From assembly GCA_031268255.1 (NCBI GenBank), contig JAIRXO010000299.1, positions 1 through 14,576 of the forward strand: 14,576 bases of DNA. Reading direction: 5' to 3'. The first letter of the stretch is position 1. Every line of letters begins with the position of its first letter. Made by a program: the position numbers and the translations under genes. Of the stretch, positions 8,126-14,497 are shown piece by piece. The stretch is from Spirochaetaceae bacterium (GTDB taxonomy: Bacteria > Spirochaetota > Spirochaetia > Treponematales > Breznakiellaceae). A model generated the notes under the pieces. That model searched no databases. It worked only from the letters and a program-made list of their open reading frames with translations, and was not told the DNA's origin.

Positions 8126-8803
8126 TTACTTTTGCTCCTTCGCGGCAGGGGCGCCCTTTCCCGGGGCTGCTGCCGCCGCGGGGGCGGCTCCCTCAGCGGG
8201 GGCGGCCGTTCCCTCGGCGGGGGCGGCGGCTTCTTCTACGGCAACGGCCTCGGCCTTGGCGAATTTCACCAGAGCCACGACCTGATCGCCGTTGGAAAGA
8301 ACCCGTATGCCTTCGGCAAACGCAATATCACGCACATGGATGGACTGGTTCACATTAAGTTCCGAAACATCAACGCTGACGCTTTCGGGAAGATGCCTGG
8401 GCAGACATTCCAGTTCCACTTCGTGCAGGGGGAATTCCAGAACACCGCCTTCCCTGACGCCTATGGCGTTCCCCGCAAGATGCAGGGGCACTCTGGCGCG
8501 GACCAGGGTATTCTGGTCAATCTCGTAAAAATCTACATGGAGAATTTTTCCGTCAAGAATGTTTCTCTGGGTATCCTTGACAAAAGCCTCGTGGATTTTG
8601 CCGCCGATCTCAAGGCGCACTATGGTACTTTCGGAAATCCCCTTGACGCCGCTGACAAATTCCTGGGCATCCAGGTCCAGGGCAACCGAGCTTCCCGAAT
8701 GTCCGTACATCACCGCCGGAATGCGGCCCTGCCTCCGTATGCGGCCGGCTTTCCCTGATCCGGTATCGGCCCGGTTTTGGGCCGCGAAAACAACCTGACT
8801 CAT
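8126..8803 (-). CDS. rplY: 50S ribosomal protein L25, long Ctc/TL5 form
   Basis: L25 binds 5S rRNA in the large ribosomal subunit; the long two-domain form is known as general stress protein Ctc in Bacillus and TL5 in Thermus. The 225-residue product has the 5S-binding domain at 1-95, with RIRRQGRIPAVMYG and KILHVDFYEID as recognisable segments. The beta-rich CTC domain covers about 100-182 and includes LPESVSVDVSELNVNQSIHV. An Ala/Pro/Glu/Gly-rich tail follows (about 183-225), probably disordered. A strong GAGGAG lies eight bases before ATG 8803. The gene follows tRNA-Gln by 42 bp and has no obvious promoter of its own, so co-transcription with the tRNA, followed by processing, is likely. 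The stop of rplY and the start of tilS are 17 nt apart. Confidence 0.96.
   Translation of the reverse strand: MSQVVFAAQNRADTGSGKAGRIRRQGRIPAVMYGHSGSSVALDLDAQEFVSGVKGISESTIVRLEIGGKIHEAFVKDTQRNILDGKILHVDFYEIDQNTLVRARVPLHLAGNAIGVREGGVLEFPLHEVELECLPRHLPESVSVDVSELNVNQSIHVRDIAFAEGIRVLSNGDQVVALVKFAKAEAVAVEEAAAPAEGTAAPAEGAAPAAAAAPGKGAPAAKEQK
8180..8227 (-). repeat. GC-rich imperfect tandem repeat encoding the L25 tail
   Basis: GGGGGCGGC (plus-strand reading) recurs at 8180-8188, 8198-8206 and 8219-8227, in units of 18 and 21 bp. It encodes the AAPAEG-type repeats of the L25 C-terminal tail. Spacing is a multiple of three, so copy-number change would lengthen or shorten the tail without a frameshift. 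Confidence 0.65.
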
Positions 8804-8823
8804 GTATTAACTCCTCGTTTATG

Positions 8824-8840
8824 GCGTCCTCTGGAGACGC
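8824..8840 (-). other. Small stem-loop between tRNA-Gln and rplY
   Basis: On the minus strand GCGTC pairs with GACGC (one further T-G wobble), with a loop of five to seven bases. It starts six nt after the mature tRNA end and ends about nine nt before the rplY ribosome binding site. It has no U-tract, so it may be a tRNA 3'-processing or mRNA-stabilising element rather than a terminator. Confidence 0.4.
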
Positions 8841-8845
8841 GGTAT

Positions 8846-8917
8846 CTGGGACGGCAGGGTTCGAACCTGCGCATGCCGGAGCCAAAACCCGGTGGCTTAC
8901 CACTTGCCTACGTCCCA
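8846..8917 (-). tRNA. tRNA-Gln (anticodon UUG)
   Basis: The minus strand folds into a full 72-nt cloverleaf. The acceptor stem is TGGGACG/CGTCCCA, with the U1-A72 pair and discriminator G73 typical of tRNA-Gln. The D arm is GGC/GCC, and the anticodon stem CCGGG/TCCGG encloses loop TTTTGGC with anticodon TTG. The variable loop has five bases, and the T arm GCAGG-TTCGAAC-CCTGC is canonical. CCA is not encoded and must be added after transcription. It lies between spoVG and rplY in the same orientation. In organisms without GlnRS, such a tRNA is charged via Glu-tRNA(Gln) and amidated; the window does not show which route applies. Confidence 0.97.
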
Positions 8918-8925
8918 ATCGACAA

Positions 8926-8965
8926 ACCCGCCCAGGGCGGGTAATGTTCCTGTAAACCCGGAACA
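8926..8965 (-). other. Tandem stem-loops just upstream of tRNA-Gln
   Basis: Two perfect inverted repeats lie back to back in the spoVG-tRNA spacer. ACCCGCC/GGCGGGT (8926-8932 with 8936-8942) forms 7 bp with a 3-base loop. TGTTCC/GGAACA (8945-8950 with 8960-8965) forms 6 bp with a 9-base loop. The first ends eight nt before the mature 5' end of the tRNA. It is followed on the minus strand only by TTTG, a poor terminator tail, so RNA processing or pausing is an alternative role. Confidence 0.5.
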
Positions 8966-8972
8966 GCCCTTT

Positions 8973-9002
8973 CAAAATAAAAATTCCGAAAGAGTTTCCC
9001 GG
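8973..9002 (-). terminator. Possible weak rho-independent terminator after spoVG
   Basis: On the minus strand a short imperfect stem (CCGGGAAACTCTTTCGG, 9002-8986, pairing GAAA with TTTC plus an outer C-G clamp) is followed by the T-rich AATTTTTATTTT. It lies about 50 nt after the spoVG stop. The stem is weak, so partial read-through into the tRNA and rplY is plausible. Confidence 0.3.
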
Positions 9003-9048
9003 TGAATTTTCCCGCGGCGGCTTGCGGTATTTTTAGCGGAATATGGTT

Positions 9049-9330
9049 CTATACTTCGACTGAAGGATCATCCTGAACGTTTCCCGAATCGTACTTGTCC
9101 AGAATCTTCTTTTGCAGCTCCGCGCGAAAATCAGGGTGTATGGGATGGGCAACATCCTTATACTCTCCGGCCCTGGTTTTCCGGCTCGGCATAGCGATGA
9201 AAACACCGCTCTTTCCTTCGATTATCTTTACATTATGAACCACAAAGCAGTCATCAAATGTAACCGTTACATAGGCCCGTAGTTTTCCCTCACCGGCCAC
9301 TTTCCGGACTCTGATGTCGGTAATCTCCAT
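9049..9330 (-). CDS. spoVG: SpoVG-family nucleic-acid-binding regulator
   Basis: SpoVG is a small site-specific DNA- and RNA-binding protein. It was named for a sporulation phenotype in Bacillus but is widespread, and in Borrelia burgdorferi it binds both DNA and RNA. The 93-residue product matches the family end to end: MEITDIRVRKV at the start, FDDCFVVHNVKIIEGKSG, the signature VFIAMPSRK (43-51) and YKDVAHPIHPDFRAELQ near the C-terminus. Length is normal. AAGGAG sits six bases before ATG 9330. The ispE stop is 33 bp upstream with no clear promoter between them, so the two are probably co-transcribed. ispE beside spoVG is also seen in Firmicutes. Targets in this organism are unknown; autoregulation is possible but not visible in the sequence. 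Confidence 0.96.
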   Translation of the reverse strand: MEITDIRVRKVAGEGKLRAYVTVTFDDCFVVHNVKIIEGKSGVFIAMPSRKTRAGEYKDVAHPIHPDFRAELQKKILDKYDSGNVQDDPSVEV

Positions 9331-9363
9331 GGCGTTCTCCTTTTTTGGTCCTGGTCACTTTGT

Positions 9364-10260
9364 TTATAGTTTAATACCCGATTCCCCTATACGCAAGGGA
9401 AATGTTGTTTTAACCAGATTCCATTGGGAACGCAATGCTTTTTCCGCCCTTTTTGCCGCCTCCTTCTCCTTAAAAACCCCAAAACAGGTGGACCCTGAGC
9501 CCGAAAGACCGGCAAAAGCCGCCCCAAGGCGCTTAAAATCCCCCATAAGCCGGGAATATACGGCCCCTTCTTCCGGGGGGCCATGCTCTATAAAGAGCGG
9601 TAAAAAATCATTCGTATAGGGCCACGTTTCCGGCCCGGCCCCCAGTGCCCTGACAAGGGCCTCTTTGGAAGGCTCCCTGTCTCTCCTTTCCCCTCTCTCC
9701 CTGTCCAGCAGGGCAAAGGCTTTGGGGGTCGAACTGGAAAAGTCCGGTTTGACCAGCACTATCCAGATGCCCCGTGGAGGCTCCACAGGCTCCAAAATCC
9801 CGCCCCGGCCCGAAACAAAGGCGGCCCCCGTACCGAGAAAAAACGGCACATCGCTGCCCAGGCCCAGGGCCAAGCGATTAAGCTCCCCGCTGTCCAGCGC
9901 GGTTCCGCTCAGGACCGCAAGGGCCTTGAGAACCGCCGCGGCGTCGGAAGACCCGCCGCCAAGCCCCGCTCCCAGGGGAAGGCGCTTGACAAGCCGTATG
10001 CGCAGGGAGCGCGTAAAGCCAGAAGCCTCCCTGAACGCCCGCACGGCCTTGACAATAAGGTTTTCGCCCGGGGGGAACTCCCTGTCCGCAAGGAACTCGC
10101 AGCCCCCCTCCCCGGCTTTCACCTCAAATTTGAGGGTATCGCCCCAGGAAAGGGCCAAAAAAAGGCTTTCCAGGTCATGAAAACCGTCTTCCCGCCGCCC
10201 CAAAACCCGCAAATGCAGGTTGATTTTACACGGCGCTTCTATAGTCAGAACGGAAGGCAT
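9364..10260 (-). CDS. ispE: 4-diphosphocytidyl-2-C-methyl-D-erythritol kinase IspE
   Basis: IspE phosphorylates CDP-methylerythritol at the 2-hydroxyl with ATP, in the MEP pathway for isoprenoid precursors. The 298-residue GHMP-kinase shows motif 1 with Lys12 (APCKINLHLRVLGRREDGFH), the ATP loop PLGAGLGGGSSDAAAVL (95-111), Asp137 in GSDVPFFLG as the probable catalytic base, and motif 3 GLSGSGST (251-258). All expected active-site elements are present and length is normal. No Shine-Dalgarno sequence precedes ATG 10260. Instead a strong promoter ends 12 bases upstream, so the mRNA should be nearly leaderless. The conserved motif begins at residue 8, which leaves no room for a later start. spoVG follows after 33 bp. 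The gene implies isoprenoid synthesis by the MEP route, but no other MEP gene lies in the window. Confidence 0.97.
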   Translation of the reverse strand: MPSVLTIEAPCKINLHLRVLGRREDGFHDLESLFLALSWGDTLKFEVKAGEGGCEFLADREFPPGENLIVKAVRAFREASGFTRSLRIRLVKRLPLGAGLGGGSSDAAAVLKALAVLSGTALDSGELNRLALGLGSDVPFFLGTGAAFVSGRGGILEPVEPPRGIWIVLVKPDFSSSTPKAFALLDRERGERRDREPSKEALVRALGAGPETWPYTNDFLPLFIEHGPPEEGAVYSRLMGDFKRLGAAFAGLSGSGSTCFGVFKEKEAAKRAEKALRSQWNLVKTTFPLRIGESGIKL

Positions 10261-10272
10261 TATGGGAATTTG

Positions 10273-10300
10273 ATTATACCCAACTGGCTATTTTTGTAAA
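10273..10300 (-). promoter_or_regulatory. Near-consensus sigma-70 promoter of ispE
   Basis: On the minus strand TTTACA (10300-10295, one mismatch to TTGACA) is followed after 16 bases by a perfect TATAAT (10278-10273). The ATG of ispE (10260) starts 12 bases after the -10 box. Transcription would therefore begin about five to six bases upstream of the start codon. Confidence 0.8.
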
Positions 10301-10362
10301 GGGAGCTTGGGGCTGTAATACGAAACTTCTCTTAAAAAAAAGATAAAATCAGCGGAAACCAG

Positions 10363-10392
10363 TTGACAGATATGGAAACTCTCCCTTATGTT
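10363..10392 (+). promoter_or_regulatory. Candidate promoter of the Asp-rich protein gene
   Basis: A perfect TTGACA at 10363-10368 is followed after 18 bases by TATGTT (10387-10392, four of six matches to TATAAT). The predicted start near 10399 leaves about 60 nt of leader before the ATG at 10462. It points away from the ispE promoter. The rest of the 201-bp spacer 10261-10461 shows no gene or RNA I can recognise. Confidence 0.5.
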
Positions 10393-10461
10393 TTTCAGAG
10401 ATAAGTATCCCGGTTGTAAAGGCCCGGAATAACCCAGATCAAGTCCAAATGGAGTACCACC

Positions 10462-10746
10462 ATGGCTCAGGATGAAATTATCTGCAATGGAGATGAACTC
10501 AGCCTCATACCCGTAAGCGAAGGGCAGTACGAATCCTTTCCCTATCCTTTCATGGTTTTCGACGACGACGATGACGAGGATGACGACATGGATGATGAAG
10601 AGGATGATTTTGATGACATGGATGATGATTTTGAAGACGACGATTTTGACGATGATGATTTTGATGACGACGACGACGATTTTGACGATGAGGACGATGA
10701 CTTTGACTACGAAGAAGATGTGGATTACGACGATTTTGACGAATAG
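10462..10746 (+). CDS. Small, extremely Asp-rich acidic protein, function unknown
   Basis: This is the only plus-strand gene in the window and I do not recognise a family. The 94-residue product has an ordinary N-terminal third (MAQDEIICNGDELSLIPVSE, then a PYPFMVF segment). It then becomes almost pure acid: from residue 34 on, about 41 Asp and 8 Glu in 61 positions, interrupted by Phe or Tyr at 50, 57, 62, 67, 74, 81, 83, 89 and 92. The whole protein has no Lys, Arg or His. It has no signal peptide or membrane segment, so it is probably cytoplasmic. GGAG lies seven bases before ATG 10462 and a TTGACA promoter lies further upstream, which argues for a real gene. The last 22 bp overlap the end of convergent rsfS. 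Divalent-cation binding, nucleic-acid mimicry, or binding to basic proteins such as ribosomal proteins are all possible; none is shown. Confidence 0.8.
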   Translation: MAQDEIICNGDELSLIPVSEGQYESFPYPFMVFDDDDDEDDDMDDEEDDFDDMDDDFEDDDFDDDDFDDDDDDFDDEDDDFDYEEDVDYDDFDE

Positions 10747-11099
10747 ATGACCGGCGCCTCGCTCCAAAGCCGTTCCAGTTCATAAAAGGAACGGGCTTTG
10801 GCGGTCATAAGATGAACCACCGTGGTTCCCATATCCATAAGATTCCATTCATCATCGCCCTGTATTTTCCTGCGCCGGTGGAGAATTTCCACCCCCCTGG
10901 CGGCGCAGAATTCCCCTATATGTCTCCTGAGCCCCTGCATATGAACCGCACTGGTTACTGTGGCGACGATAAAAAAGTCAGTCCACATATTGAGGGCCCG
11001 CATATCCATAACCGCCACATCGCCCGCCCGGTGCCCGGCAAGGAGTTCTCCAAGTTCCAGGGCCAGGCCGGAATCACTGGTTGATAACATATCTGCCAT
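10725..11099 (-). CDS. rsfS: Ribosomal silencing factor RsfS
   Basis: RsfS (RsfA/YbeB) binds protein L14 on the large subunit and blocks 30S joining, lowering translation when nutrients are scarce. The 124-residue product shows the family core: DVAVMDMRALNMWTDFFIVA (27-46), then TSAVHMQGL, EWNLMDMGTTVVHLMT (84-99) and the C-terminal signature ARSFYELERLW (102-112). AAAGGA lies five bases before ATG 11099. It overlaps the LCP gene by 26 bp and closes the obg operon. Placing rsfS near nadD and yqeK is conserved in many bacteria. Its 3' end is convergent with, and overlaps by 22 bp, the Asp-rich protein gene, and a strong stem-loop lies inside its coding sequence. Confidence 0.95.
   Translation of the reverse strand: MADMLSTSDSGLALELGELLAGHRAGDVAVMDMRALNMWTDFFIVATVTSAVHMQGLRRHIGEFCAARGVEILHRRRKIQGDDEWNLMDMGTTVVHLMTAKARSFYELERLWSEAPVIYSSKSS
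10764..10801. other. Strong 13-bp stem-loop inside rsfS, beyond the Asp-rich gene
   Basis: CCAAAGCC plus GTTCC (10764-10776) pairs with GGAAC plus GGCTTTGG (10788-10792 and 10794-10801). Only one G is bulged (10793) and the loop has 11 bases. It starts 17 bp after the stop of the Asp-rich gene, so it would fold in that gene's 3' UTR as well as in rsfS mRNA. Neither strand has a U-tract after it. It falls on the codons for the conserved RsfS segment ARSFYELERLW. Confidence 0.6.
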
Positions 11100-12279
11100 T
11101 AAAGTCCTTTCCGATTATTAGGGTAAAATCAGCCTTGTATTCAAGATTCTGGCTGTCAAGAAGCTCCGTATCAGGCGCTTCAAAGCGTATATTTTCGCAG
11201 CGTATGATTTCGGCAAAGGTAGTTACCATATCCTCATAGCCTGAACGGTCAATGATTTCCGTCTTTTCATAATCGCTGGCGTCAGCGTTGTTTACGGCAA
11301 TCACGTCGTAGCCGAAACCCTGGAGCAGGTCGGAGGTACGCCGGGCAAGCCCCGAGGTAGCCGTTCCGTTGAGTATTTCCACGGTGAATACGCGCCCGGC
11401 GAGGGTTCCGTCGGTATTCCGGGTAAGGCCCGAAAGGCTCTGGCGCACCATGTCCTTGATGAGGCTGCCGTCATAATAGGGCAGTATCAGCATCTGGCCC
11501 GATACCTCCCTGACTGTTCCCGCCACGGTCTGTACGCCGGCCTGGTCGGTATCCAGATTCGTAAGCTCGTCAAAGAGCCTGGTCTGTATCCGGGCATTGG
11601 CGCTGCCCCGTATGAGGCGGTGAAACTCCCGGTATACCGGCTTTATTTTAAGGTATTCGTTCTGTTCGCCAAGGCGCCGCAAAAAACTCAAAAAGAAACG
11701 CTGGCGGCGGGCGTTGACTATATCGGCGTCTTCTTCGGCAAGGAGGTAACTCGCGTAGGAAACGGCCTTTTCCCCGTCGAGCGTAACCCTTCCCGAAGGA
11801 AAAAGCAGGGGCGGCTTTTCCAGAGGAAGGTCCACCCTGGAGGGTATGACCACATCGACTCCTTCCACAAGGTCCACGATTTTTCCGAGATTCTCAAGGG
11901 TAATGGAAAAGTGAAAATTGATCTCGATGCCCAAAAGCCGTTCCACCTCATCGACAAAGGTCTCAACCCGCTGGGGGTTGTATACCGTGTCAATGCGGTC
12001 TACCCGGTTTATACGCTGTATGATGAGCCCCACCTCGCCGGGCACGTCAAAAACCGCCGCCCGCCTTGTGGAGGGATAGTACATGAGTACAAATGAGCTT
12101 AACGGCTTTCTGTCCTTTTCGAGGATGAAAAGACTGTTTATCACCCTGTCGCCTGAAAAAACCTCTCCCAGGGGGTCCTCGCGGAGTACAAAAACGGTAA
12201 ACGCCGCCCCTCCGGCAAGGAGGGCGAGAATGATTCCCAGGAGAAAAATACTGGCGTCCATCTGCTTCCGTTTCATCAT
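11074..12279 (-). CDS. LytR-CpsA-Psr (LCP) family protein with LytR_C domain
   Basis: LCP proteins usually transfer undecaprenyl-linked glycopolymers to peptidoglycan outside the membrane. The 401-residue product has a short cytoplasmic start, one transmembrane anchor (about 10-32), an LCP-like domain (about 45-235) and a LytR_C domain (297-392, beginning FTVEILNGTATSGLARRTSD). Within the LCP part, NARRQRFFLSFLRRL (189-203) matches the family's R-x-x-R-Q segment. Other hallmarks are altered: the usual SIPRDT-like stretch reads DVPGEVG (78-84), and the usual YVRxR segment is SYASYLLAEED (174-184). Lipid-pyrophosphate binding may therefore be reduced or lost. The first ATG (12279) overlaps the nadD-yqeK stop in ATGATGA; the second ATG, at 12276, is equally possible. 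It overlaps rsfS by 26 bp. Its job in a spirochaete without classical wall teichoic acid is unclear. Confidence 0.85.
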   Translation of the reverse strand: MMKRKQMDASIFLLGIILALLAGGAAFTVFVLREDPLGEVFSGDRVINSLFILEKDRKPLSSFVLMYYPSTRRAAVFDVPGEVGLIIQRINRVDRIDTVYNPQRVETFVDEVERLLGIEINFHFSITLENLGKIVDLVEGVDVVIPSRVDLPLEKPPLLFPSGRVTLDGEKAVSYASYLLAEEDADIVNARRQRFFLSFLRRLGEQNEYLKIKPVYREFHRLIRGSANARIQTRLFDELTNLDTDQAGVQTVAGTVREVSGQMLILPYYDGSLIKDMVRQSLSGLTRNTDGTLAGRVFTVEILNGTATSGLARRTSDLLQGFGYDVIAVNNADASDYEKTEIIDRSGYEDMVTTFAEIIRCENIRFEAPDTELLDSQNLEYKADFTLIIGKDFNGRYVINQ

Positions 12280-13490
12280 TTTCCCTTTTTACCCATAAGC
12301 GCGAGGAGACGCCTGGTACTCCCGGAAACGATTACTTCCCGGGAATCCAGATAGGCCACACTGTCGTTCAGTACCGCGGCGAAAAGTTCGTCCAGTTCGG
12401 GAAGGGGCCGCCTGTCCAGGAGGCCCCGCAGTCCAGAGGCGCTCTCCCGGCCCCATTCAAGTTTGTCGGCGATATAAAGTACCCTGGCGATGGGCCCCAT
12501 ATACTCACAGCCGGTTGTATGGACCTCCACGGCCTCAAGGATTTCGCTGTCCGTAACACGGTAATGCTCCTGTAAGTATACCGCCCCTGCCCTGCCGTGG
12601 AGAAGGGCGGGATTCTTTTTTTCCATACGGGAAAGCCCCTTTCCGTCCCTGAGAGCCATGCGCTTTAATTCCCTGGGAGGAAATGACTTGCATATATCGT
12701 GGCTTATACCCGCAAGATATGCCTTGTCCGCGTCAAGGCCGTAGGCCAGGGCAATATCCCAGGCCATAAGGGCCGTATTCCGGGAATGAATGAAACGCTT
12801 AAAATTGACAAGCCGGCCCAGGTCGTTCTCAAGGCGAAAGGCAAGCCCCCGGAACCCCTCCTGTCCGCCCGTCTTGTCCCCGTCAGGGCGGGCCGCCGCG
12901 TCCGGCACGGCCCCCTGTCCGGTCAGGTACAAGGCGCGGTCCTGAATAATAAAACGCGCTCCCGGAGGAACAAGATACTCCCAGCCCCGTCCGGTGCGGA
13001 TGCTTTCCCGGACCGAACCTGAGGAAACCTCTATTATGGGATTTTCGAGCCTCTTGTGGGCATAGGGAAAGGGAAGATCTTCCCGCGAAGTCCTGTGGGC
13101 AACGATGATGTCGGTAATAGAAGCAAGCTCGCCTGCCCCTTTCCACCGGTGAAAATTCGCGGCCAAATCATCGCCCAGGATGAGCCCTGGCCGGCCCTGG
13201 GGCCTGTAGCGCCAGTCGATATCTTCCACCGTGTCCAGGGTGTAGGAAATCCCCTCGCGCCTGAGTTCGCAGTCGTCAACGCCAAAACGCGGATCGGCGG
13301 CGACAGAGGCAAGAAGCATATCCAGCCGGTCCCTGGGGTCCGCGCCCTTTGATTCATCCTTTAAGGGAGACTGAAAGGCAGGTACCAGTATAATACGGTC
13401 ATAGGAAAAGGATGAAAGAACCGCGTCGGCCAGAAGGAGATGGCCTATGTGGATGGGATTAAAACTCCCTCCAAGTATGGCCAGCCTCAA
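12276..13490 (-). CDS. nadD-yqeK: Fused NadD nicotinate-nucleotide adenylyltransferase and YqeK HD-domain hydrolase
   Basis: One 404-residue frame carries two enzymes usually encoded separately. Residues 1-190 are NadD, which adenylates nicotinate mononucleotide to deamido-NAD. It shows [12 protein letters not shown] (7-18), [15 protein letters not shown] (104-118) and SSGSVRESI followed by [12 protein letters not shown]. After a linker (about 191-215) comes a YqeK-type HD domain with metal ligands His235 ([10 protein letters not shown]), His264-Asp265 (GISHDICK), His298, His324 (VEVHTTG) and Asp342 ([10 protein letters not shown]). YqeK proteins hydrolyse diadenosine tetraphosphate to ADP. 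The start is TTG at 13490, because the nucleotide-binding motif begins six residues later and no ATG fits. That TTG overlaps the obg stop by four bases (TTGA), and GGGGCGGGGA lies just upstream. It overlaps the LCP gene by up to four bases. No stop or frameshift lies between the halves. Confidence 0.93.
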   Translation of the reverse strand: MRLAILGGSFNPIHIGHLLLADAVLSSFSYDRIILVPAFQSPLKDESKGADPRDRLDMLLASVAADPRFGVDDCELRREGISYTLDTVEDIDWRYRPQGRPGLILGDDLAANFHRWKGAGELASITDIIVAHRTSREDLPFPYAHKRLENPIIEVSSGSVRESIRTGRGWEYLVPPGARFIIQDRALYLTGQGAVPDAAARPDGDKTGGQEGFRGLAFRLENDLGRLVNFKRFIHSRNTALMAWDIALAYGLDADKAYLAGISHDICKSFPPRELKRMALRDGKGLSRMEKKNPALLHGRAGAVYLQEHYRVTDSEILEAVEVHTTGCEYMGPIARVLYIADKLEWGRESASGLRGLLDRRPLPELDELFAAVLNDSVAYLDSREVIVSGSTRRLLALMGKKGK

Positions 13491-14497
13491 TCCCCGCCCC
13501 CTGCCAAAAGCATGACCCGGGAGGCAAGCTCCGTGATGCCGCTGCCTGAAAACACGGAGATGCCCAGTACGGCCTCACCGGGATGCCGCGCCGCCAGTTC
13601 GGCAAGGCGGTCCCCTGTCCCCTCAAGGTCAAGTTTGGTCCCCACAATGACCCGCTTCCGCTCCGCAAGTTCCGGCGAAAAAGACGCCAGCTCTTTCAGG
13701 AGAGATTCAAAGGCCGAGAGGTAATTATCCGACGAAAGGTCAATGAGGAAAAGCAGCGCCCGGGTACGGGAAATATGCTTGAGAAAACGTATGCCCAACC
13801 CGGCGCCGTTTGAGGCCCCTTCGATTATACCGGGTATATCGGCGAGAATTATGTCCCCCCCTCCTTCGTCCGCCCGTGTCGACGGAAGGCTGAGGACGCC
13901 GAGATTGGGAATCTTCGTGGTAAAAGGATAGGGCGCAATCTTTGGCCGGGCATTGGTAAAACGCTCAAGAAGCGAGGATTTCCCCGCGTTGGGAAAACCC
14001 ACAAGACCTATATCCGCCAGAATCCTGAGTTCCACCCGGATAACGCGGTTTTCCCCGTCTTTGCCGGGCAGGGCCTTGCGGGGCGCCTGGTTCACCGACG
14101 ACTTAAAATGCACATTGCCCCAGCCGCCTGAACCCCCTTTAAGAAAAACAAAGGAAGCCTCATCCCTGCCAAAATCCCGTATCAATACGCCCGATTCGGC
14201 CTCCGTGAGTACCGAACCCGGAGGCAGGGGTATAATCACATCCCCGCCGTCCCTGCCGTAACGCTCCCGGCCTTCGCCGTCGTGGCCGTTTTCCGCCCTG
14301 AAATGCTGCCTGTGCCTGAGATGGGCCAGGGTGCGGAGATTGCGGCGTATGACAAAGACCACGTCGCCGCCCCTGCCCCCGTCGCCCCCCGAAGGCCCGC
14401 CCCGGGGAACATATTTTTCCCGCCTGAAGGCCACACAGCCATTGCCCCCCCGGCCTGAGGAAACCTCTATAAGAGCTTCGTCGGCAAACTTTTCCAT
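13487..14497 (-). CDS. obg: Obg/CgtA-family ribosome-assembly GTPase
   Basis: Obg is an essential GTPase that acts in 50S assembly and stress signalling. The 336-residue product has the Gly-rich Obg fold at 1-158 ([20 protein letters not shown] and several GGDGG-type turns), followed by the G domain. That domain has G1 GFPNAGKSS (167-175), switch I PYPFTT (189-194), G3 [10 protein letters not shown] (220-229) and G5-like ISVFSGSG (313-320). G4, normally NKxD, reads TKLD (287-290). The variable C-terminal OCT domain is absent, as in other short Obg proteins. ATG 14497 fits the family N-terminus ([12 protein letters not shown]), but the ribosome binding site is weak (AGTGGT). nadD-yqeK starts within its stop codon. 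The 79 bp upstream to the window edge hold no recognisable gene; rplU and rpmA often precede obg and may lie outside. Confidence 0.97.
   Translation of the reverse strand: MEKFADEALIEVSSGRGGNGCVAFRREKYVPRGGPSGGDGGRGGDVVFVIRRNLRTLAHLRHRQHFRAENGHDGEGRERYGRDGGDVIIPLPPGSVLTEAESGVLIRDFGRDEASFVFLKGGSGGWGNVHFKSSVNQAPRKALPGKDGENRVIRVELRILADIGLVGFPNAGKSSLLERFTNARPKIAPYPFTTKIPNLGVLSLPSTRADEGGGDIILADIPGIIEGASNGAGLGIRFLKHISRTRALLFLIDLSSDNYLSAFESLLKELASFSPELAERKRVIVGTKLDLEGTGDRLAELAARHPGEAVLGISVFSGSGITELASRVMLLAGGGD

Noticed and set aside
8161..8230. Short GC-rich repeats considered as a CRISPR-like array
   Set aside because: Units are 18-21 bp with no unique spacers and encode an in-frame Ala/Pro-rich tail of L25.
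10288..10767. Minus-strand frame rich in Val and Ile, resembling a hydrophobic membrane protein
   Set aside because: It is the antisense reading of the Asp codons of the acidic gene (GAC/GAT read as GTC/ATC). It has no good ribosome binding site and would overlap the ispE promoter region.
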